From Sciurus carolinensis (lineage: Eukaryota; Chordata; Mammalia; Rodentia; Sciuridae), in assembly GCF_902686445.1 (NCBI RefSeq), contig NC_062213.1, positions 136,174,491 through 136,238,490 on the forward strand: 64,000 bases of DNA, given 5' to 3'. A program made the position numbers and the translations under genes. The notes below the pieces were generated by a model, which ran no database searches, was not told the DNA's origin, and saw nothing but the letters and a program-made list of their open reading frames with translations. Of the stretch, positions 1-11,040 are shown piece after piece. Numbering within the stretch: the first letter of the stretch is position 1; every line of letters begins with the position of its first letter.

Positions 1-430
1 TACATACCGCTCTCTCTCTCTCTCTCTCCACACACACACACATCTACTCATAAATATTATCTGTATAGGCATGGACTGATTATGGGATGCTGACTGCGTA
101 AAGGTCAATGTTAAATATGTGATAAATATTTGACTTCAGTTTACATAGTTATTTTATTGTGCTATTGTAAAACCAATCAAAAAACATAACAGAAATGAGA
201 TTTTTAAAATAAAATGCACTGCCCTTGCTATGGGATATAATTTATTGTCCCTTTTCTGTTTTTTAGAGGCAACAGTGTATTAGATAATCCTTATTTTAAA
301 ATGTAATTTTATATTACTACACCAAAAATACAGTTTTTAACTGTAACACTTTTAGAAATTCAACATTTTATAGCAAATAATAATATTTTAAAAGAATAAT
401 TTTGGACATAGAACACTTGAACATATTAAT
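1..430 (-). other. 5' flank of a CLCA4 paralogue lying just left of the window
   Basis: From about base 60 the order TTATGGGATGCTGACTG, AAAGGTCAATGTTA, ATTTGACTTCAGTTTAC, TTTTATTGTG, AAATGCACTGC matches the flank of the visible CLCA4 at 46765-46930 in the same orientation, with small indels and roughly four in five bases alike by eye. The coding start of that gene would lie left of base 1. Bases 10-43 are a CT run followed by a CA run at the place where the visible gene has its TATA box. Bases 230-430 show no recognised feature. Confidence 0.75.
10..43. repeat. Compound microsatellite (CT)n(CA)n
   Basis: About nine CT units followed by about six CA units. Confidence 0.9.
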
Positions 431-2396
431 AAAAATATATGCTTCCTGCTTCACACTTCTTGCTAAGGATTGCTTTGGCTATTCTGGGTCTCTTATTTTT
501 TCAAATGAATTTCATAATTGTTTTCTCTATTTCCATGAGGAAAAATGTTGGGATTTTAATTAAAATTGCATTGAATCTGTATGACGCTTTTGGTAGTGTG
601 GCCATTTTGACAATATTAATTCTGCATGGGAGATCTTTCCATCTTCTAAGGTCTTCTTAATTTCTATCTTTAGTGTTCTGTAGTTTTCATTGTAGAGATC
701 TTTCATCTATATTGTTAGATTGATTCACAAGTATTTTATTTTATATTTCTTTGAGACTATTGTGAATAGGGTAGTTTTCCTAATTTCTCTTTCAGAGGAT
801 TCATCACTGATGTATAAAAATGCATTAGATTTATGGCTGTTGATTTTATATCCTGCTACTTTGCTGAATTCATTTATTAGTTCTAGAAGTTTTCTGGTAG
901 AATTTTTTGGATCCTCTAAATACAGAATCATGTCCTTGGCAAATAGTGATAGTTTGAGTTCTTCTTTTCCTATTCGTGTCCCTTTAATTTATTTTGTCTG
1001 TCTAATTGCTCTGGCTAGAGTTTCAAGGACAATGTTGAATAGAAGTGGTGAAAGAGGGCATCCCTATATCAGTTCAGTTTTTAGAGGGAATGCTTTCAAT
1101 CTTTCTCCATGTAGAATGATGTTGGCCATGGGCTTAGTATAGACAGGTTTTACAATCTTGAGGTATGTTCATACTATCCCCATTTTCTAGTGTTTTGTGA
1201 GTGAAGAGGTGCTGTATTTTTTCAAATGCCTTTTCTGCATCTATTGAGATGATTGTATGATTCTTATCTTTAAGTATATTGATGTGATTGATGCATTATA
1301 CTTATTGATTTCCATATTTATGGATGCTGAATTTTCCCAAATGCATTGTCTGCATCTATTGAGATAATCATGTAATTCTTAACTTTAAGTCTACTGATGT
1401 GATGAATTACATTTGTTGATGTCCATATGTTGAACCAACCTTGCATCCCTGGGCTGAACCCCACTTGATCATGGTGCACTATCTTTTTAATATGTTTTTG
1501 TATACAGTTTGCCAGAATTTTATTAAGAATTTTTGCATCTATTTTCATCAGGAATATTGGTCTGAAATTTTCTTTCCTTGATGTGTCTTTGGTTTTGGTA
1601 TCAGGGTGACACTAGCTTCATAGAATGAGTTTGGGAGGGTTCCCTCCTTATTCTAATTCATAGAATACTTTGGGGAATATTGGTATAAGTTCTTCTTTGA
1701 AGGTCTTGTAGAACTCAGCTAAGAATCCATCTGATCCTTGACTTTTCTTGGTTGGTATGCTTTTGATGGGGCCTTCTATTTCATTGCTTCTGTTTAAATG
1801 GTGTATGTCCTGATTCAGTTTGAATAGTTCATATGTCTCTAGAAATTTGTCAATGTCTTCAAGATTTTCTATTTTGTTGGAGTACAAATTTTCAAAGTAG
1901 TTTCTAATTATCTTCTGTATTTCAATAGTGTCCATCGTGATATTTCCCTTTTCATCACAAATTTTAATAAGTTGAGTTTTCTCTCTCCTTCTCTTCATTA
2001 GTGTGGCTAGGGGCTTAGTGATTTTATGTATTTTTTTTTAAAGAACTAACTTTTTGTTTTGTCAATTTTTTCAATTCTTTCTTTTGCTTCAATTTCATTA
2101 ATTTCAGCTTTGATTTTAATTATTTTCTGTCTTCTACTACTTTTGGTGTTGGTTTGTTCTTCTTTTTGTAGGATTTTGAGATGTAATGTAAAGTCATTTA
2201 TTTGTTGATTTTTCATTCCTTTTTTTTCCCCCTCTGAGGAACGGCCACCCTTGCACATACTAGGTGAGCACTCTCCAAAATGAGCCATTTCTTCAGCTCC
2301 AACTTTTCATTCTTTTAGTGAATGAACTCAATGCAATGAACTTTCTGTTTAGCATTGCTTTCATAGTGTCCCAGAGATTTTGATATGTTGTATTGC

Positions 2397-3507
2397 TGCC
2401 GGGGTCCAGCCCTAGCAGGGGTCGTAGTGGTCATAAGTGATGGAGAAGGTGCCGGCAACACAAACTCAAGGAATGGATGCTAAGTTCTAAATTTTATTTT
2501 TCCCAGCCAGCTTTTTATACATTAAAAGGTTGACAGTTACACATGTTTATCCAGAACAGAAAAAGATCACAAGGAAAAATAACAAAAATATCTTGTATAA
2601 TCAGTACTAGACCAGGCAATGAAGTATTCTAATTATTTTTAGTAATTGCTTACATGTGATAACCTATAACTAAACAATAGGACATATTAATATTGCTTAA
2701 CTAATCTTAAAGGTTAAAGCAAGTTCAGCAGGGTTGAGTAAATGTCAGTTGTGTGGCTACTGCTGTGGTTAATAAGTGCTAGACAGTTTAAGCTAACAAT
2801 AATATGACATCATCTTCTGTGTGAACTTAACATTGAGGAACTTTTTCTCCAGGGGATAGGTGGCCAATAATATTTACAGCAGTTAGTAAATCCTAATCTT
2901 TAAGAAATGGAATATCTTGCACTCTTGTATGTATACTTTCAAATCAGATTATAAGATGTCCTGATTTTACACCTAAATATCCCATGGGAGATAAAGGAGA
3001 GTCTAAATCCAGGGGCTTAAGAGGCATCCCTCTGTAAGGATGTCATAGCTTTCCATTGATTAAATAAGCATAGTCATAAGGTGTTTTAACTGTAGGAACT
3101 CTATTTTCTTTATTTCTTCTGTTCCTGCTAATCATTCCTGATGGGGTTGAAGTTATTTGCCTACATACTTCAGGTCATCTGAGAGTAGTCAACAGGGAAT
3201 TGGCACCTAGAATCTATTTTTATATTTTCTCATGACATTCTTGGTTACTCAAAGTTTCTTTACAAATGACTAAATCTGAAATCACTGTTCCATTAGAAGT
3301 CTGGTTTTTATGTTTTAATCCTCGTTCTGTTAAGACCCCTGTTTTCAGGGAAAACACATAAAATATTAATAGTAAACCTACACATATTAAGCAAGCAAGG
3401 AAGGAAAGTCTGCAACCGAATTCCCAGTACGATGAGACTTTGAAAACACCTTTATTACTCAGCGGAATCCTTGTCAAGCACTGAGGGGAATTGTAGGTGG
3501 TGTAACA
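2397..3507 (-). mobile_element. Solo LTR of a class II (ERVK-like) endogenous retrovirus inserted in L1-A
   Basis: Sequence bounded by TG...CA and by a 6-bp direct repeat TATTGC at 2391-2396 and 3508-3513; a 6-bp duplication is usual for class II endogenous retroviruses. L1-A sequence resumes exactly on the far side. On the minus strand the element shows TATAAAAAG (about 2515) followed by AATAAA (about 2495), giving promoter and polyadenylation signals in LTR order. No gag, pol or env homology was seen; the open stretch at 3220-3522 runs into L1 and is not a gene. Confidence 0.7.
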
Positions 3508-4263
3508 TATTGCCATTCTCATTTACCTCTAAGAAAATTTTCAATCTCCTCCTTGATGTCTTGTGTTATCCATGCATCATTCAATAGCATATTATTTAGT
3601 CTCCAGGTATTGGAGTAGTTTCTGTTTTTTATTTTATTATTGATTTCTAATTTCATTACATTATGATCTGATAGAATGCAAGGTAGTGTCTCTTCTTTTT
3701 GCATTTGCTAAGAGTTACTTGTGGCATAACATATTTTAGAGAAGGATCCATGTTCTGCTGAGAAAAAAGTGTATTTGTTGGTTGATGGATGGAATATTCC
3801 ATATATGTCTTTTAGGTCTGTTATTGATTGCATTATTGAGTTCTATAGTTTCTTTGTTTAGTTTTTGTTTGGAAGATCTATCCAGTGGTTAAGAAGTGTT
3901 TTAAAATCATTCAATATTATTGTGTTATGGTCTCTTTGATTCCTGAAATCGAGACAGGTTTGTTTGATATACGTAGATGGTCCATTGTTTGGTGCATAAA
4001 TATTTATGATTATTATGTTTTATTGATGTATAATTCCCTTAAACAGCATGAAATGTCCTTCTTTATCTCTTCTAACTTTGACTTGAAGTTCACTTTATCT
4101 GATATGAGGATGGAAACCCCTGATTTTTTATGCAGACCATGAGAGAGATATGTTTTTTCCCATCCTTTCACTTTCAGTCTGTGAATGTCTTTTCCTATGA
4201 GATGGGTGTCTTAAAATTAGTATATTGTTGGGTCTTATAAAAAATTCAATCTGCCAGTCTATG

Positions 4264-4705
4264 TTTTGCCACATGTCCTCTGTGGGTGAGGGAAAGAGTT
4301 CCTGTTCAAGGGATGGGCTGGCTGCAAAATAAAAGCTATGAAATTTATTCATCAGAAATAAAAACAGAGGCAAAATTATCTTAAGAACAGGGGTGTGACC
4401 AATTGAGCCATCCAGAAGGGTCTGACTCTAACAAAGGAAAGAGCCCACACTTGCTTTATTTATAGTGGTACAGATCAAAGGGGACCAGTAGGAACTTCTT
4501 CCAGAAAAACAGGATGGGGTGTGGAGGTAAGCAAGCCATCTGATGCTTGTATTTGAACTTCAGTGGTGAGCTAAAGCAGGATAACCATGTGACTCAGGCA
4601 TTCTCAAATACTCATCAGGAACTATGAGTTCCTGAGATCAGATATTTTTGGTTAATGGATTGAAATACACTCAGGTCTCATATGAGACATGGATGACTTC
4701 CTGCA
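4264..4705 (-). mobile_element. Second LTR-like insertion in L1-A
   Basis: L1-A stops after GCCAGTCTATGTTTT and resumes at TTCTTTTGATTAATCAG, which are adjacent in L1-B. The intervening 440 bases are not L1. They contain an AATAAA-type signal on the minus strand (about 4460). Family not recognised; a MaLR- or ERVL-type LTR is likely. Exact ends are uncertain. Confidence 0.5.
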
Positions 4706-6239
4706 TCTACTTCTTTTGATTAATCAGTTTAGACTGTTAACATTTAGGATTATTAGTGAGATATTATTTGTATTCCCAGTCATTTTGGTTTATGTTTGGT
4801 TTTTAACTTGGTTTGGCATTTCCTTTGATTGGCTTTTCCGTTAGTGTAGTTCCTCCATTTGCTGTCTTTCATTGTTTTTTTCTTTTTGGGTTTTTTTTTT
4901 TTTTTTTTTTCATTTCTTCCTCAGGGAATATTTTGCTGAGAATGTTCTGTAATGCAGGCTTTCTAGTGGTAAGTTCTTTTAACTTGTTTCTCATAGAAGG
5001 GTTTTAATCTCATCATCAAATCTGAGACTTAATTTTGCTGGATGTAAGATTCTTGGTTGGCATCCATTATCATTCAGAGCTTGATATATGTTGTTCCAAG
5101 ACATCCTAGCTTTGAGGGTCTGGGTTGAGAAATCCACTAAGATCCAAATTGGTTTCCCCCTATATGTAATCTGATACTTCTCTCTTGTGACCTTTAAGAT
5201 TATATATTTTGTATGCTAGGCATTTTCATTGTAATGTGCCTTGGTGTGAATCTGTTGTAATTTTGTACATTTGGTGTCCTATAATCCTCTTATATTTGAT
5301 TTTCCATTTCATTCTTCAGGTTTGGGAAATTTTCTGGTATTATTTCACTGAAAAGATTGTGCATTCCTTTGGTTTGTGTCTCTAGGCCTTCCTCTGTCCT
5401 GATAATGCTTAAATTTATTCTTTTCATGTCATCCCATATTTCTTGGAGGTTCTGTTCATGGTTCCTTACCATCTTCACTGTGTGGTCAACTTTATTTTCA
5501 AGTTTATATTTTTTGTCTTTATTGTCTGGGGTTCTGTCTTCCATGTGATCTAGTCTGTTGATGATACTTTCTATTGAGTTTTTAATTTGTTCTATTTCTT
5601 CATTTCAAGTATTTCTGTTTTTTTTTTTCCCAGTATCTCTATCTCTTTATTAAAATAATCTTTTGCTTCTGGCATTTGCTCTTGTAACTCTTTATTGAAG
5701 TAATTTTTTGTTGCCTGCATTTGCTCTCTTATATCATCCTTTACTTTCCAGATCATTTTAATTATGTACATTCTGAACTCCTTCTCTGATGTTCCTTCTA
5801 CTGTGCTGTTAATGAATTATTTTATTATGGAATCTTGTTTATTTGGGGCACTTTTCTGTTGTTTCTTCTTTTTTTTATTTTATTTTATTTTATTTTTTTT
5901 TTATTTTAAACAAATGGGATACATGTTGTTTCTCTGTCTGTACATGGCATAAATGCATACCATTTGTGTAATCATAAATTTACATAGGGTAATGTTGTTT
6001 GATTCATTCTGCCATTTTTTCCCTTCCCCCCCTCCCCTCCCACCCTTCCCCTCCATCTATACAGTCCATCCTTCCTCCATTCCTGCCCCCCTCCCTAAAC
6101 CCAACTCCGACCCCAACACTAACCCTTCCCACCCCCCATTATGTGTCATCATCCACTTATTAGCGATATCATTCTTCCTTTGGTTTTTTGAGACTGGCTT
6201 ATCTCACTTAGCATGATATTCTCCAGTTTCATCCATTTG

Positions 6240-9200
6240 CCTGCAAATGCCATAATTTTATCATTCTTTATGGCTGAGTAATATTCCATTGTATATATAC
6301 CACATTTTCTTTATCCATTCATCAATTGAAGGACATCTAGGTTGGTTCCACAATCTGGCTATTGTGAACTGAGCAGCTATGAACATTGATGTGGCTGTAT
6401 CTCTGTAATATGCTGATTTTAAGTCCTTTGGGTATAGGCCAAGGAGTGGGATAGCTGGGTCAAATGGTGGTTCCATTCAAAGTTTTCCAAGGAATCTCCA
6501 CACTTCTTTCCAGAGTGGCTGCACTAATTTGCAGCCCCACCAGCAATGTAAGACTGTACCTTTCTCCCCACATCCTCGCCAACACCTGTTGTTGTTTGTA
6601 TTCTTGATAATCGCCATTCTAATTGGGGTGAGATGGAATCTTAGGGTGGTTTTGATTTGCATTTCTCTTATTACTAGAGATGTTGAACATTTTTCCATAT
6701 GTTTGTTGATTGCTTGTATATCTTCTTCTGTGAAGTGTTTATTCATTTCCTTAGCCCATTTGTCAGTTGGATTATTTACATTCTTGGTGTAGAGTTTTTT
6801 GAGTTCTTTATAGATTCTGGAGATTAGCGCTCTATCTGAAGTATGATTGGCAAAGATTTTCTCCCACTCTGTAGGCTCTTTCTTCGCATTGCTGATAGTT
6901 TCCTTTGCTGAGAGAAAGCTTTTTAGTTTGAATCTATCCCAGTTATTAATTCTTGCTTTTATTTCTTGTGCTATGGGAGTCCTGTTGAGGAAGTCTGGTC
7001 CTAAGTCGACATGTTGAAGATCTGGACCTACTTTTTCTTCTATAAGATGCAAGGTCTCTGGTCTGATTCCGAGATCCTTAATCCATTTTGAGTTTAGTTT
7101 CGTGCATGGTGAGAGATATGGGTTTAGTTTCATTCTGTTGCATATGGATTTCCAATTCTCCCAGCACCATTTGTTGAAGAGGCTATCTTTTCTCCATTGC
7201 ATATTTTTGGCCCCTTTGTCTAGTATGAGAAAATTGTATTTATTTGGGTTTGTGTCCGTGTCCTCTATTCTGTACCATTGATCCACCTTTCTATTTTGGT
7301 ACCAATACCATGCCATTTTTGTTTCTATTGCTTTGTAGTAGAGTTGAAGATCTGGTATTGCGATACCCCCCTGCTTCACTCTTTCTGCCAAGGATTGCTT
7401 TAGCTATTCTGGGTTTTTTATTCTTCCAGATGAATTTCATAATTGCTTGCTCTATTTCTGTAAGGTACATCATTGGGATTTTAATTGGAATTGCATTGAA
7501 TCTGTATAGCACTTTTGGTAGTATGGCCATTTTGACAATATTAATTCTTCCTATCCAAGAACATGGGAGATCTTTCCATCTTCTGAGGTTTTCTTGAATT
7601 TCTTTCTTTAGTGTTCTGTAGTTCTCATTATAGAGGTCTTTCACCTCTTTTGTGAGATTGATTCCCAAATACTTTATTTTTTTCGAAGCTATTGTGAATG
7701 GGGTAGTTTTCCTAATTTCTCTTTCTGAAGATTCATTGCTTATGTATAGAAATGCCTTAGATTTATGTGCATTGATCTTATATCCCGCTACTTTACTGAA
7801 TTCACTTATGAGATCTAAAAGTTTTCTGGTGGAATTTCCTGGTTCCTCTAAGTATACCATCATATCATCAGCAAATAGGGATAGTTTGAGTTCTTCTTTT
7901 CCTATTCGTATCCCTTTAATTTTTTGGTCTGTCTAATTGCTCTGGCTAGAGTTTCAAGGACTATATTGAATAGAAGTGGTGAAAGAGGGCATCCCTGCCT
8001 TGTTCCAGTTTTTAGAGGGAATGCTTTCAGTTTTTCACCATTTAGAATGATATTAGCCGTGGGTTTAGCATAGATGGCCTTTACAATGTTAAGGAATGTT
8101 CCCACTATCCCTATTTTTTCTAGTGTTTTGAGCATGAAGGGGTGCTGTATTTTATCAAATGCTTTTTCTGCATCTATCAAAATAATCATGTGATTCTTGA
8201 CTTTAAGTCTATTGATATGGTGAATGACATTTATTGATTTCCTGATGTTGAAGCAACCTTGCATCCCTGGGATGAAACCCACTTGATCATGGTGCACTAT
8301 CTTTTTAATATGTTTTTGTATGCGATTTGCTAAAATTTTGTTGAGAATTTTTGCGTCAATGTTCATTAAGGATATTGGTCTGAAATTTTCTTTCCTCGAT
8401 GTGTCTCTGTCTGGTTTAGGAATCAGGGTAATATTGGCTTCATAGAATGAGTTTGGGAGAGTTCCCTACTCTTCTATTTTATGGAGTACTTTGAGAAGTA
8501 TTGGAATGAGTTCTTCTTTAAAAGTTTTGTAGAACTCGGCTGAGAACCCATCTGGTCCTGGACTTTTCTTTGTTGGAAGGCTTTTGATGACTTCTTCTAT
8601 TTCATTACTTGAAATTGGTCTATTTAAATTGTGTATGCCCTCCTCATTCAGTTTAGACAATTCATATGTCTCTAGAAACCTGTTGATGTCTTCGAAATTT
8701 TCTATTTTGTTGGAGTATAGATTTTCAAAATAGCTTCTAATTATGTTTTGTATTTCAGTCGTGTCTGTTGTGATATTTCCTTGTTCACTCCGAATTTTAG
8801 TGATTTGGGTTTTCTCTCGTCTTCTCTTTGTTAGTGTGGCTAAAGGTTTATCAATTTTGTTTATTTTTTCAAAGAACCAACTATTTATTTTGTTGATTTT
8901 TTGTATTGTTTCTTTCGTTTCAATTTCGTTGATTTCAGCTCTCAGTTTAACTATTTCCTGTCTTCTACTACTTTTGGTGTTAGTCTGTTCTTCTTTTTCT
9001 AGGGCTTTGAGCTGTAGTGTTAGGTCATTTATTTTTTGAGTTTTACTTCTTTTATTAAATGCGCTCCATGAAATAAATCTTCCTCTAAGTACTGCTTTCA
9101 TAGTGTCCCAGAGATTTTGATATGATGTTTCTTTGTTCTCATTTACCTCTAAGAATTTTTTAATTTCCTTCCTAATATCTTCTGTTATCCATTCATCATA

Positions 9201-9998
9201 TAGTAGCATATTGTTTAATCTCCAGGTGTTGGAGTAGTTTCTGTTTTTTACTCTTTCATTAATTTGTAACTTCAATCCATTATGATCTGATAGTATACAA
9301 GGTAGAGTCTCTATCTTCTTGTATTTGCCGACATTAGCTTTGTGGCATAATATATGGTCTATTTTAGAGAAGGATCCATGTGCTGCTGAGAAGAAAGTGT
9401 ATTCGCTCTTGGTTGGATGGTATATTCTATAAATGTCTGTTAAGTCTAAATTATTGATTGTGTTATTAAGATCTATGGTTTGTTTGTTCAATTTTTGTTT
9501 GGAAGATCTGTCCAGTGGTGAAAGAGGTGTGTTAAAATCACCTAGTATTATTGTGTTATGGTCTATTTGGTTTTTAAAATTGAGAAGGATTTGTTTAACA
9601 TACATGGATGAGCCACTGTTTGGGGCATAGATGTTTATGATTGTTATATCTTGCTGATTTATGCTTCCCTTAAGCAGTATGAAATGTCCTTCTTTATCCC
9701 TTCTAACTAACATTGGCTTGAAGTCCACATTATCTGAAATGAGTATGGATACTCCAGCTTTTTTGCTGAGTCCATGTGTATGGTATGTTTTTCCCCATCC
9801 TTTCACCTTTAGTCTATGGGTATCTCTTTCTATGAAGTGAGTCTCTTGCAGGCAACATATTGTTGGATCTTTCTTTTTAATCCAATCTGCCAGTCTATGT
9901 CTTTTGATTGATGAATTCAGGCCATTAACATTCAGGGTTATTATTGAGATATGATTTGTATTCCCAGTCATTTGGTTCATATTTAAAATTTTTGACAC
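6240..9998 (-). pseudogene. L1-B ORF2 (endonuclease, reverse transcriptase), broken
   Basis: Starts [13 protein letters not shown]. The first 510 codons are open and keep the APE-type endonuclease motifs ([25 protein letters not shown]). The reverse transcriptase keeps FADD (about 7875-7863) and [13 protein letters not shown]. Breaks: TAG at 8468-8466; a one-base loss near 7925; one extra G in the G6 run at 7371-7366; TGA at 6479-6477; and a small indel near 6295 close to the C-terminus. Encoded activity is therefore lost. Confidence 0.9.
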
Positions 9999-10159
9999 AT
10001 CTTGGTTCCTCCTTTATTTGACAGTTCCTTTAGGATAATTCCTCCCTTTGCTGATTTGCTTCTTTGTTTTTATCTCTTCCTCATGAAATATTTTGCTGAG
10101 AATGTTCTGTAATGCTGGCTTTCTTTTTGTAAATTCTTTTAGCTTTTGTTTATCATGGA

Positions 10160-11040
10160 ATGATCTTATTTCATCGTCAAATTTGAAGGTAAGTTTTGCT
10201 GGGTATAAGATTCTTGGTTGGCATCCATTTCTTTCAGAGCTTGAAAAATGTTGTTCCAGGCCCTTCTAGCTTTTAGGGACTGGATTGAAAAATCTGCTGA
10301 TATCCGTATTGGCTTCCCCCTGAATGTAATTTGGTTCTTTTCTCTCACAGCCTTTAAAATTCTGTCTTTATTTTGTATGTTAGGTATTTTCATTATAATG
10401 TGCCTTGGTGTGGGTCTGTTGTAATTTTGTGTATTTGGAGTCCTATAAGCCTCTTGAACTTATTTTCCATTTCATTCTTCAGATTTGGGAAATTTTCTGA
10501 TATTATTTCTTCAAATAGATTGTTCATTCCTTTGGTTTGTTTCTCTAAGCCTTCCTCAATCCCAATAATTCTCAAATTTGGACTTTTCATGATATCCCAT
10601 AGTTCTTGGAGATTCTATTCATGATTTCTCACCATCTTCTCTGTTTGTTCAACTTTGTTTTCAAGGTTAAATATTTTGTCTTCAATATCTGAAGTTCTGT
10701 CTTCCAGCTGTTCTATCCTATTGGTTATGCTTTCTATGGAGTTCTTAATTTGGTTTATTGTTTCCTTCATTTCAAGGATTTCTGTTTGGTTTTTTTTCAA
10801 TATCTCTAACTCTTTATTGAAATGATCTTTTGCTTCCTGAATTTGCTCTGTTAACTGTCGATTGGTGCGATCGTTCAATGCCTGCATTTGCTCTTTCATC
10901 TCATCGTTTGCTTCCCTAATCATTTTAATTATGTACATTCTGAACTCCCTTTCTGTCATTTCTTCTGCCATGCTGTCATTGGATTTTATTGATGTAACAT
11001 CTAGATTTGTTTGGGGCATTTTCTTCCCTTGTTTTCTCAT
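10160..11040 (-). pseudogene. L1-B ORF1 (RNA-binding coiled-coil protein), broken
   Basis: The first 141 codons are open, with a charged coiled coil (EMTEREFRMYIIKMIREAND, then repeated heptads with NRIEQLEDRTSDIEDKI). A TAG replaces the expected glutamine codon at 10617-10615. The frame is then open to about 10460, where one base is missing; the rest (10393-10166) follows in another frame with the ARRAWNNIFQALKE end typical of ORF1p. Confidence 0.9.

Larger units (their letters stand above)
427..5854 (-). mobile_element. L1-A: old LINE-1, main part (interrupted)
   Basis: Reading the minus strand, the segment follows L1-B base for base in order: ORF1 coiled coil (5290-5760), endonuclease and linker of ORF2 (from about 4140 back to 1650), reverse transcriptase pieces (1550-720), including [20 protein letters not shown]. 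Many frameshifts and stops. The 3' third of ORF2 and the 3' UTR are missing at the left end, so the element was cut by a deletion. Two LTR-type sequences (2397-3507 and about 4264-4705) interrupt it, and L1-B separates it from its 5' part at 12895-13800. Confidence 0.9.

Noticed and set aside
7244..7597. 117-codon plus-strand open frame
   Set aside because: Antisense to L1-B ORF2; no independent support.
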